Source of the DNA: Cryobacterium lactosi
GTDB lineage: Bacteria; Actinomycetota; Actinomycetes; Actinomycetales; Microbacteriaceae
DNA length: 64,000 nucleotides
Assembly: GCF_004403945.1 (NCBI RefSeq)
Contig: NZ_SOHM01000003.1
Span: 1-64,000, forward strand
Direction of reading: 5' to 3'
In this document: one piece after another, positions 27,256-34,241 of the stretch
Layout of the letters: the number at the start of each line of letters is the position of its first letter
Numbering within the stretch: the first letter of the stretch is position 1
Program-made: the position numbers and the translations under genes
Notes under the pieces: generated by a model
Seen by the model: only the letters and a program-made list of their open reading frames with translations
Told to the model about the DNA's origin: nothing
Database searches by the model: none

Positions 27256-28458
27256 ATGACACCGCTCATCACCCGACCTGACACGGAACCCGGGCACGCA
27301 CCGGCGCTGCCGGGCGATGCCGGGCCGGGCACCGAGACGCCGCTGCTGCTCGCCGCAGGCACGGTGATCCTGCCCGATCGTGAGTACTCGCCCGGCTGGG
27401 TCGAGGTGAGCGGCGGTCTGATCGTCGCCTGCGGGGCCGGCGAACCACCTCGGCCGGCGGACCTCAGCCTCCCGGCCGGGATTCTCGCCCCCGGGTTCAT
27501 CGACGCCCACAACCACGGCGGCGGCGGGGTCAGCTTCAACGACGCCGACACCGTCGCCGTGGCTTCGCGCATCATCCAGACGCACCTGGCCCACGGCACC
27601 ACCACCATGATGGCCAGCCTGGTGACCGCGCCCATCGATGAGATGGAACGGCTGGTGCGGGCGCTGGCCGAACTTGTGCACGGCGGCCTGCTGGCCGGCA
27701 TCCACCTGGAGGGCCCGTGGCTGAGCCCCGCGCACCGGGGCGCGCACGACGAGGACCTGCTGCTGCTGCCCGACCCGGACTGTGTCGACCGGCTGATGGG
27801 TGCCGGTGGTGGTGCTGTTCGCATGGTCACCATCGCTCCGGAGCTGGACGGTGGCCTGGCTGCCGTGGCACGCATCGCGGAGTACGGCGCCGTGGCCGCC
27901 GTCGGTCACACCGACGCAGACTACGACCTCACCCAGGCGGCGATCGCGGCCGGCGCCACCGCGGGCACCCATGTCTTCAACGCCATGCGGCCGATGCACC
28001 ACCGGGCGCCGGGCGCCGCCTTGGCCCTATTGGACGATCCGACGGTGTTCGCCGAACTCGTGGCCGACGGGGTGCACCTACATCCGGCCGTGGTCCGCCT
28101 GATCACCGAGAGCCCGGCCCGCCCTGTGTTCGTGACGGATGCCATGGCTGCGGCCGGCGCCGCCGACGGCGACTACAAACTGGGCGCCCTGGATGTGCGG
28201 GTGGTCGACGGCCAGGCGCGACTGGAGGATGGCACGATCGCCGGCAGCGTTCTCACGCTCAGCCACGCGTTGCAGTACGCCGTGCTCACCGCCGGGGTGC
28301 CGTTGCCGCTCGCGATCCGGGCCGCCACCCAGAATCCGGCCGATCTGCTCACCATCACCGACCGCGGCCGCATCCAGCCGGGCCTCCGGGCCGACCTGGT
28401 CCTCCTCGACGCCGACCTGCACGTGCACGCGACCCTCCTCGAGGGCGCCTGGGTCTAG
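27256..28458 (+). CDS. nagA: N-acetylglucosamine-6-phosphate deacetylase
   Basis: Removes acetate from GlcNAc-6-phosphate to give glucosamine-6-phosphate, the substrate of NagB; 400 residues. The metal-binding DAHNHGG (83-89), HLEGPW, GHTDADYD and THVFNAMRPMHHR motifs and the catalytic Asp in VFVTDAMAA are all present. The first 30 residues are Pro/Gly-rich and poorly conserved. GGAG precedes the ATG. It completes the IIB-IIA-nagA operon. Confidence 0.92.
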   Translation: MTPLITRPDTEPGHAPALPGDAGPGTETPLLLAAGTVILPDREYSPGWVEVSGGLIVACGAGEPPRPADLSLPAGILAPGFIDAHNHGGGGVSFNDADTVAVASRIIQTHLAHGTTTMMASLVTAPIDEMERLVRALAELVHGGLLAGIHLEGPWLSPAHRGAHDEDLLLLPDPDCVDRLMGAGGGAVRMVTIAPELDGGLAAVARIAEYGAVAAVGHTDADYDLTQAAIAAGATAGTHVFNAMRPMHHRAPGAALALLDDPTVFAELVADGVHLHPAVVRLITESPARPVFVTDAMAAAGAADGDYKLGALDVRVVDGQARLEDGTIAGSVLTLSHALQYAVLTAGVPLPLAIRAATQNPADLLTITDRGRIQPGLRADLVLLDADLHVHATLLEGAWV

Positions 28459-28472
28459 CGCCCCGCCCATCT

Positions 28473-28533
28473 CGCGAACCGTGAGTTAAGCACTGAAAAT
28501 CTCGAGTTTTAGGTGCTTTACTCACGGTTCGCG
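28473..28533. repeat. 61-bp palindromic repeat, copy 1, upstream of pdxH
   Basis: Left arm CGCGAACCGTGAGTTAAGC... (28473-28499) and right arm (28507-28533) match at 24 of 27 positions around a CTCGAG centre. A second 61-bp copy with the same outer and central sequence lies at 29101-29161, on the other side of pdxH. It also lies 14 bp after nagA and could act as its terminator. Confidence 0.8.
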
Positions 28534-28544
28534 GGGCGGATGGG

Positions 28545-28550
28545 TAGGCT
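28545..28550 (+). promoter_or_regulatory. -10 box of a leaderless promoter for pdxH
   Basis: TAGGCT, 7 nt before the GTG at 28558, with no ribosome binding site between. Confidence 0.55.
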
Positions 28551-28557
28551 CGCGAAC

Positions 28558-29112
28558 GTGAGTGACACCTTGAGAGCACGGCTCCGCGCCCTGCCCGACT
28601 TTCCAGCCGACCTGCCCTCGTTCGACCCGGCGACCGCCCCGGCCGACCCGGTGGAACTGTTCCTCGACTGGCTCGAGGTGGCGCTCGCCGCCGGGGTGCG
28701 GCAGCCGCACGCGTTCAGCCTCGCGACCGTCGGCGCATCCGCCGCTGCCGCGCCCGGCGAGACGGGCGGGGCGCCGTCGTCGCGGATGCTCATCCTCAAG
28801 GACGTCGACGACGACGGCTGGCAGTTCGCCAGTGCGCGTACCTCGCGCAAGGGCCGTGAGCTGACGGCCAACCCGCAGGCCGCGATGAACTTCTATTGGT
28901 CGGAGCTCGGCCGTCAGGTGCGGCTGGTGGGCCCGGTCGTCGAGCTCTCGGCAGAGGCCTCCGCCCGGGATTGGGCCGAACGCCCCGCTGCCGACGGCAC
29001 CCCGAATCCGGCCTGGCAGCTCTACGCGCTGCGCCCGACCGAACTGGAGTTCTGGCAGGCGCGAGCCGACCGCAACCACATCCGCCACCGCATCCAGGTT
29101 CGCGAACCGTGA
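28558..29112 (+). CDS. pdxH: Pyridoxamine 5'-phosphate oxidase, shortened C-terminus
   Basis: FMN-dependent oxidation of pyridoxine/pyridoxamine 5'-phosphate to pyridoxal 5'-phosphate. 184 residues against the usual 210-220. Conserved segments are PSSRMLILKDVDDDGWQFAS, TSRKGRELTANPQAAMNFYW, GRQVRLVGPVVELS and ELEFWQARADRNHIRHRI. Family members normally continue for about 12 more residues and end in W..xRLxP, which shapes the FMN/PLP site. Here the last codons (R-E-P-stop) are the first bases of the palindromic repeat at 29101. The GTG fits a leaderless start; an ATG at 28540 is an alternative. Whether the short form is active is uncertain. Confidence 0.82.
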   Translation: MSDTLRARLRALPDFPADLPSFDPATAPADPVELFLDWLEVALAAGVRQPHAFSLATVGASAAAAPGETGGAPSSRMLILKDVDDDGWQFASARTSRKGRELTANPQAAMNFYWSELGRQVRLVGPVVELSAEASARDWAERPAADGTPNPAWQLYALRPTELEFWQARADRNHIRHRIQVREP

Positions 29113-29161
29113 GTTAAGCCCCGAAAACTCGAGTTTTTGGGTGCTTAGCTCACAGATCGCG
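29101..29161. repeat. 61-bp palindromic repeat, copy 2, across the pdxH stop
   Basis: Left arm CGCGAACCGTGAGTTAAGC... (29101-29127), CTCGAG centre (29128-29133) and right arm (29134-29161). The first 12 nt encode the last three codons and stop of pdxH. It is the same length as copy 1 and shares its outer 19 bp exactly. Confidence 0.8.
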
Positions 29162-29165
29162 AAAC

Positions 29166-29207
29166 GCGAGAGGGGTGCCCGGGCCGAAGCCCGGGCACCC
29201 CTCTCGC
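29166..29207. terminator. Strong bidirectional terminator between pdxH and sodA
   Basis: Perfect 19-bp stem GCGAGAGGGGTGCCCGGGC with its complement around a CGAA loop. It lies between convergent genes, 9 bp from the sodA stop. Confidence 0.9.
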
Positions 29208-29216
29208 TTGACGTGG

Positions 29217-29840
29217 TTAGAGCGTGATCAGGCCCGAGGTGGTGGCGCGCGCCTTCTCGAAGCGAGCGGAGACGTTGGCCCAGTCGGTGACGGTCCAGAA
29301 CGCCTTGACGTAGTCGGCGCGCACGTTCTGGTAGTCGAGGTAGTAGGCGTGCTCCCAGACGTCGAGCATGAGCAGCGGTACGATGCCGGCGGGGAGGTTG
29401 CCCTGCTGGTCGTAGAGCTGCACGATGATGGGCTGCTGGCCCAGGGTGTCCCACGCGAGGATCGACCAGCCGGAGCCCTGGACGCCCATGGCGACGGCGG
29501 TAAAGTGCGCCTGGAACTTCTCGAACGAACCGAAGGTATCGTCGATCGCGGCAGCGAGCTCGCCGGTGGGCTTGTCGCCACCGTTCGGGGACATGTTGGT
29601 CCAGAAGATGGAGTGGTTGATGTGGCCGCCGAGGTTGAAGGAGAGGTCCTTCTGCAGCTTGTTGACGAAGGTGAGGTTGCCGGATTCGCGGGCCTCAGCA
29701 AGCTGGTCGAGGGCGGCGTTGGCGCCGGTCACATAGGCCTGGTGGTGCTTGCTGTGGTGGAGCTCCATAATGCGCCCGCTGATGGCGGGCTCAAGGGCGG
29801 CGTAGTCATAGGTCAGCTGAGGAAGCGTATATGCGGTCAT
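29217..29840 (-). CDS. sodA: Superoxide dismutase, Fe/Mn family
   Basis: Dismutates superoxide in the cytoplasm; 207 residues. Metal ligands are the His in [12 protein letters not shown], the His in [10 protein letters not shown], and the Asp and His in [12 protein letters not shown]. The ATG at 29840 matches the family start [13 protein letters not shown]; the in-frame extension to 29867 does not. A TATCGT box 6 nt before the ATG suggests a leaderless or near-leaderless message. It diverges from soxR across a perfect SoxR box. Confidence 0.95.
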   Translation of the reverse strand: MTAYTLPQLTYDYAALEPAISGRIMELHHSKHHQAYVTGANAALDQLAEARESGNLTFVNKLQKDLSFNLGGHINHSIFWTNMSPNGGDKPTGELAAAIDDTFGSFEKFQAHFTAVAMGVQGSGWSILAWDTLGQQPIIVQLYDQQGNLPAGIVPLLMLDVWEHAYYLDYQNVRADYVKAFWTVTDWANVSARFEKARATTSGLITL

Positions 29841-29855
29841 TTGTTTACGATATCG

Positions 29856-29873
29856 TCTCAAGTGCACTTGAGA
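29856..29873. promoter_or_regulatory. SoxR-binding box between sodA and soxR
   Basis: Perfect 18-bp palindrome TCTCAAGTGCACTTGAGA. It matches the enterobacterial soxS box CCTCAAGTTAACTTGAGG at 14 of 18 positions, including all of CTCAAGT and ACTTGAG. Position between the divergent genes fits autoregulation and direct control of sodA. Confidence 0.85.
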
Positions 29874-29901
29874 TCAAGGAGACGGCCCACTGTCAGAGCA
29901 C

Positions 29902-30366
29902 TTGTCCAGCAACGACCTCCTGCCGATCGGGCAGATTGCCGCCCGCGCCGGGGTGCCCGTCTCCACCGTGCGCTACTACGAGACGCAGGGCCTAATCCCG
30001 GCGACACGCTCGAACGGCAACGCGCGACTCTTCCCCCGCCACGTCCTGCGGCGCATCGCCCTCATCCAGGTCTCGGTGCGCTACGGGATCTCGCTCGCCG
30101 AGGTCGCCGAGATGCTGAAAGACCTGCCGGACAGCCGCCCGCCCAGCCGGGCCGAGTGGAGCACCATCTCCGCCAGCTGGGGCGAGCACCTCGCCCGGCA
30201 GCAGGCGGTGCTCGAGCGGATGCAGGCCGAGCTGACCGGCTGCATCGGCTGCGGCTGCCTGTCCCAGACCCGCTGCGCCGTGGTGAACTCCGACGACCGG
30301 CTGCGCACCGACGGCGCCGGCCCTCGCCGGGTGCTCGACGTGCCGGAGGCTGCCGGCGCGGAATAA
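29902..30366 (+). CDS. soxR: Redox-sensing MerR-family regulator SoxR
   Basis: 154-residue [2Fe-2S] sensor that activates transcription when oxidised by redox-cycling compounds. An N-terminal MerR HTH (about 7-75, PIGQIAARAGVPVSTVRYYE) is followed by a dimerisation helix and the cluster ligands Cys114, Cys117, Cys119 and Cys125 (C-x2-C-x-C-x5-C). A TTG at 29902 is given as start. A CTG at 29890 would sit 9 nt after AAGGAG and cannot be excluded. Confidence 0.93.
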   Translation: MSSNDLLPIGQIAARAGVPVSTVRYYETQGLIPATRSNGNARLFPRHVLRRIALIQVSVRYGISLAEVAEMLKDLPDSRPPSRAEWSTISASWGEHLARQQAVLERMQAELTGCIGCGCLSQTRCAVVNSDDRLRTDGAGPRRVLDVPEAAGAE

Positions 30367-30414
30367 ATCCGGCCGCCCAACGTTGTTCTGAGTAACCGAC
30401 GGAAGGGAGCCAGG

Positions 30415-30537
30415 ATGAAGGTACGCAATTCACTGGGTTCGATGAAGAAGATGCAGGGTTCACAGACGGTGCGGCGCCACGGGCGCACATTCGTCATCAA
30501 CAAGCTGAATCCCCGATTCAAGGCTCGCCAGGGTTAA
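30415..30537 (+). CDS. rpmJ: 50S ribosomal protein L36, zinc-free type
   Basis: 40-residue protein, [19 protein letters not shown] at the start, then [21 protein letters not shown]. It has none of the C-x2-C...C-x4-H zinc ligands of standard L36, so it is the zinc-independent paralogue (L36 B, YkgO type). In other bacteria this form is made under zinc limitation, often under Zur control. GGAAGGGAGC precedes the ATG. It stands alone, 48 bp after soxR, and ends at a hairpin 77 bp downstream. Confidence 0.93.
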   Translation: MKVRNSLGSMKKMQGSQTVRRHGRTFVINKLNPRFKARQG

Positions 30538-30614
30538 TCCCGTCGAAATGCGGCACGCGGGTCCGGCCGATCCGCCGCCGCTCGATAAACGAGTTGGCAT
30601 TTCCAGCCCAAAGA

Positions 30615-30644
30615 GAATGACCCCGGCGGTTGCCGGGGTCATTC
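30615..30644. terminator. Bidirectional terminator between rpmJ and the IclR-type gene
   Basis: Perfect 13-bp stem GAATGACCCCGGC / GCCGGGGTCATTC with a GGTT loop, then TGCGTTT. Confidence 0.85.
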
Positions 30645-30700
30645 TGCGTTTCGGGCAGGTCGAGCGTGTCAGGCAGGCCGAGAGTGTCGGCCGTGTCGGA

Positions 30701-31507
30701 CTACAGCAGCGTCATCACGTCGCGGGCAGCCGTCATGAGCAGCGGCGCGTAGGACTCGAGCTTCTCCCTGGGCACCAGCGGCGCGATCGTCGTGATGCCG
30801 ATGCCGCCGATGAGGTGCTGCTGGGCATCGAAAACCGGAACCGCCATGCAGCGGATGTGCTCCTCGTTCTCCTGGTCGTCGATGGAGAAGCCGCGGTTGC
30901 GCACCAGTGCACCGTCGGCGAGCAGATCGGCGACAGAGGTGATGGTGTACTCGGTGCGGGTGCCCAGGCCCGTGCGGCTTGCGTAACTGCGCACCTCGCT
31001 CTCGGTGAGATGCGCCAGGATCGCCTTGCCGATCGCCGTCGAATGCAGCGGAATCTGGCCGCCGACTCGCGACGCGATCTGGATCGGCTGCGCGGTGTCC
31101 TCGATCTTCTCCACGTAGGTGGCGAAGTCCCCGGTGCGCAGAGCGAAGTGGATGGTGCTGTGCACGTCAGCCTGCAACCGCCGCAACCTGGCGCCCACCA
31201 GGTCGGAGTCGTTGGGTCCCGCGGTGAGCTTGAGTGCGAGCAAGCGCAGTGAGCGACCCGGCGCGTAGCTGCCGTCGGAGCGGCGGGTGACGTAGCCGCT
31301 GTCGATCAGCTCGCTGAGCAGGCGGAACACACTGGTCTTGGCCAGGCCGGTTTCTTTCACCAGGTCGCTGAGTCGGTGCGCGTCGCCGGGGTTCGACACG
31401 GCCTCGAGCACCCGCAGCAGCTTCTGCGCCGCATTATCTTTGCCCGGGGTGCCCAGGCCCTCCGGCTCGGGCGCGTTCGTGGCTTCGATCTCGCTCGCCA
31501 TCGTCAT
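30701..31507 (-). CDS. IclR-family transcriptional regulator of the second hexuronate operon
   Basis: 268-residue regulator. The winged HTH covers about 25-85 (AQKLLRVLEAVSN...LVKETGLAKTSVFRLLSEL), and the IclR ligand domain covers about 95-265, with IPLHSTAIGKAILA and FSIDDQENEEHIRCMAVPV. KdgR-like members of this family sense KDG, the intermediate shared by both hexuronate routes here. It diverges from the uxaB-uxaC-uxaA-kdgK-eda operon. The ATG at 31507 is chosen; a GTG-led extension to 31555 lacks family similarity. Confidence 0.88.
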   Translation of the reverse strand: MTMASEIEATNAPEPEGLGTPGKDNAAQKLLRVLEAVSNPGDAHRLSDLVKETGLAKTSVFRLLSELIDSGYVTRRSDGSYAPGRSLRLLALKLTAGPNDSDLVGARLRRLQADVHSTIHFALRTGDFATYVEKIEDTAQPIQIASRVGGQIPLHSTAIGKAILAHLTESEVRSYASRTGLGTRTEYTITSVADLLADGALVRNRGFSIDDQENEEHIRCMAVPVFDAQQHLIGGIGITTIAPLVPREKLESYAPLLMTAARDVMTLL

Positions 31508-31686
31508 GTGTCCTACCTCTGTCGTGAAGTTCTGTCCTATGGACCATTCAACCACGGCTGTGGAACCGCAAGGGCCCTAATCGGCCCGCGCCCGTCGATT
31601 CGATGTCGTCGGACCCTTGACAAACTCACAATGGGCTGGTTGTGGCTGTCGGTGCGGGTCTGACGCCCTGCACTGAACCCGTCGAG

Positions 31687-31716
31687 TTGCCAAAAGGATT
31701 CCCTCGGGGATAGGTT
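31687..31716 (+). promoter_or_regulatory. Promoter of the second hexuronate operon
   Basis: TTGCCA (31687-31692), 18-nt spacer, TAGGTT (31711-31716). Transcription would begin at about 31723-31726, at the left edge of the dyad at 31724-31748. Confidence 0.6.
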
Positions 31717-31723
31717 GAGTTCA

Positions 31724-31748
31724 TGTGACGGACTTATGTTCTGTCACA
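31724..31748. promoter_or_regulatory. Candidate IclR operator at the transcription start
   Basis: TGTGACGGA and TCTGTCACA form a 9-bp dyad with one mismatch and a 7-nt centre. It covers the predicted start point of the uxa operon and lies between it and the divergent IclR gene. Confidence 0.55.
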
Positions 31749-31796
31749 CGGAACGTCAGCAGGTCAATCCAGCTGATTCTCACAGTGGAGGAACTG

Positions 31797-34202
31797 ATGC
31801 AGGACACGGTGCACGAACTCGGCTCGGCGTTCGAGAGCGCTCCCAGCCTTCCCGCCGGCATCCGGATGGTGACCGGTGCGGGTTCGCTGCCGGCCGTCGA
31901 AGTCTCCCTTCCCACCGCCACCGCGCTGGTCTATCTGCACGGCGCCCACGTTGCCCGGTGGACCCCCACCGGCCAGAAACCGGTGCTGTGGATGAGCGAA
32001 CACGGCGCCTTCTCACCCGTCGCGGCCCTCCGCGGCGGCATCCCGGTCTGCTTCCCTTGGTTCGGGCCGAACCTCACCGACGACAGTGCGCCCAACCACG
32101 GCTGGGCCCGTATATCACCCTGGACCCTCACCGCGGCAGCACTCGTCGGCGCCAACGCCGTGCTCACCTTCGAGTTGACCGGCGCGCACCACGACGCGGC
32201 CGGCGTGGCCCAGCCGGTGTCGCTGCGGTACACCGTGACCATCGGCGCCCGCCTCACCCTCAACCTGGTCGCGCACAACGACGGCACCACCGCGGTCTCG
32301 GTGGAGACCGCCCTGCACACCTACTTCGCCGTCGGCGACGCCCGCACCACCCGGATCCTCGGCCTGGCCGGCCTGCCCTACCTCGACCGCAGCGTCAGCC
32401 CGCCCGTCACCGTGAGCTCGGACCTGCCCGTCGGCATCACCGGAACCGAAATCGACCGAGTCTACCCGATGCCCCGCACCGTCACCATCGACGACGTCAC
32501 GAACTCCCGCACCATCACGATCGGTGACACGGATGCCGCCCAGACCGTCGTCTGGAACCCCGGCACGATCAAGGCCGCCGCGATGAGCGACTACGGCGAC
32601 GACGAGTGGACCGAGACGGTCTGCGTCGAGGCCTGCAACGTCCGCGATCAGGCGGTCATCCTCGCCCCCGGCCAGAGCCACAGCATGAGCGTCGGCATCA
32701 CCGTCGTGGACATCGACGTCGCACCCCACCCGCACCCCATCGAGAAGCACACCGAAGGACCGAACAAAATGGAACGACTCACCCGCGCCATCCACCCGAC
32801 CGCGGACCTGCCCACCCGGGCCATCCAGTTCGGCGAGGGCAACTTCCTGCGCGCATTCGTGGACTGGCAGCTGCAGCAGATGAACACGCAGGGCCTGTTC
32901 AACGGCGGCGTGAAAATCGTGCAACCTCTGGCCGGCGGCCTCGTCGCCATGCTCGAGGAACAGGACAACCTCTACACGGTGCTGCTGGAGGGCAAGCAGA
33001 ACGGCGAAGAGGTGCAGAGCCACGAGGTCCTCACCCTGGTGAACGGAACCGTCAATCCGTACACCGACTACGAGGCGTTCCTCGACCTCGCCGCCGACGA
33101 CGACATCGAGTTCATCTTCTCCAACACCACGGAATCCGGCATCGTCTTCAACGCAGACGACCAGCTGGCCGACCGTCCACACGCCAGCTTCCCCGGCAAG
33201 CTCACGGCCCTGCTCTACCGCCGCTTCGAGCTCGGCAAGAAGGGCTTCACCCTCATCCCGTGCGAGCTCATCGAACACAATGGTGCGAAGCTCAAGGACA
33301 CCGTGCTCGCCACCGCCGCGAACTGGAACCTCGGCGCCGCCTTCAGCTCCTGGATCACCACCGACAACACCTTCTGCTCGAGCCTGGTCGACCGGATCGT
33401 GCCGGGCTACCCCAAGGACCGCGCCGAGGAACTGTGTGCCCAGTTCGGCTACGACGACCGCCTGATCGTCAAGGCCGAGCCGTTCCTGCTTTGGGTCATC
33501 GAAGGCCCGCAGTCACTCACCGAGACCCTGCCGCTGGCCCAGGCCGGCCTGAACGTCACGGTGACCGACGACATGACCCCGTACCGTGAGCGCAAGGTGT
33601 TCCTGCTCAACGCGCCGCACACCACCCTGGCCTCCCTGGCCCGCCTCGCCGGCGTCGAGACGGTGCGCGACGTGATGCTCGACGACGACTTCGGCCCGCT
33701 CGTGCACTCCGTCATGTATGACGAGATCATGCCGGTGCTCGACCTGCCGCACGACGAGCTCGCCGCCTACGCCGAGTCGGTCAAGGAGCGCTTCGAGAAC
33801 CCGTTCATGCACCACGAGCTCGCCGCGATCGCCCTCAACAGCGTCTCCAAGTTCACCAGCCGTCTGCTGCCGGTCCTCACCGGCTGCCATGCCGCCAACG
33901 GCACCTTCCCACCGCGGGTCACCCTCGCCCTCTCGGCGATCCTGCTCACCTACAGCGGCGACCCTGCCGTGTCGATCACCCCGGTCGACAGCACAGAGAC
34001 CATCTCGACTTTCCACGCCGCCTACACCTCGGATGCCGCTCGGCCGGCGCGCTACGTCGCCAAAATCCTGGCCGACACCAGCCTCTGGGGCACCGACCTC
34101 ACCGCCCTGGACGGCCTGGTCGATCAGGTCACCGCCGGGTTGGTCAGCCTGCGGGACAACGGCGTGCGCGCCACCCTCGCCGACCTCACCGTTCTCGCGT
34201 AG
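31797..34202 (+). CDS. uxaB: Hexose-6-phosphate mutarotase-tagaturonate reductase (UxaB) fusion
   Basis: 801-residue continuous frame. Residues 1-304 are a YeaD-type aldose-1-epimerase domain (GGIPVCFPWFG, NHGWAR with the likely catalytic His, LHTYF). After a linker of about 20 residues, residues 325-801 are a full-length UxaB (IQFGEGNFLRAFVDWQ, ERKVFLLNAPHTTLASLA with the catalytic Lys), which reduces D-tagaturonate to D-altronate. An ATG at 32769 begins the UxaB part and has GAAGGA 9 nt upstream, so UxaB may also be made separately. The ATG at 31797 follows GGAGG; a leaderless GTG at 31725 would add 24 residues. Confidence 0.85.
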   Translation: MQDTVHELGSAFESAPSLPAGIRMVTGAGSLPAVEVSLPTATALVYLHGAHVARWTPTGQKPVLWMSEHGAFSPVAALRGGIPVCFPWFGPNLTDDSAPNHGWARISPWTLTAAALVGANAVLTFELTGAHHDAAGVAQPVSLRYTVTIGARLTLNLVAHNDGTTAVSVETALHTYFAVGDARTTRILGLAGLPYLDRSVSPPVTVSSDLPVGITGTEIDRVYPMPRTVTIDDVTNSRTITIGDTDAAQTVVWNPGTIKAAAMSDYGDDEWTETVCVEACNVRDQAVILAPGQSHSMSVGITVVDIDVAPHPHPIEKHTEGPNKMERLTRAIHPTADLPTRAIQFGEGNFLRAFVDWQLQQMNTQGLFNGGVKIVQPLAGGLVAMLEEQDNLYTVLLEGKQNGEEVQSHEVLTLVNGTVNPYTDYEAFLDLAADDDIEFIFSNTTESGIVFNADDQLADRPHASFPGKLTALLYRRFELGKKGFTLIPCELIEHNGAKLKDTVLATAANWNLGAAFSSWITTDNTFCSSLVDRIVPGYPKDRAEELCAQFGYDDRLIVKAEPFLLWVIEGPQSLTETLPLAQAGLNVTVTDDMTPYRERKVFLLNAPHTTLASLARLAGVETVRDVMLDDDFGPLVHSVMYDEIMPVLDLPHDELAAYAESVKERFENPFMHHELAAIALNSVSKFTSRLLPVLTGCHAANGTFPPRVTLALSAILLTYSGDPAVSITPVDSTETISTFHAAYTSDAARPARYVAKILADTSLWGTDLTALDGLVDQVTAGLVSLRDNGVRATLADLTVLA

Positions 34203-34241
34203 CCCGCGCTCACCCACCGACGACCAGAAGGACGCCACCTC

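Noticed and set aside
26284..28002. Upstream in-frame extension of the GntR gene to about 820 codons
   Set aside because: The extension is antisense to the IIB, IIA and nagA genes and crosses the divergent promoter. The GntR protein begins at the GTG at 26283.
31681..31696. Possible eighth LacI operator before the second hexuronate operon
   Set aside because: Only the right half (GTTGCCAAAA) is present and the left half reads CGA instead of CAACC. It is better explained as a -35 element.
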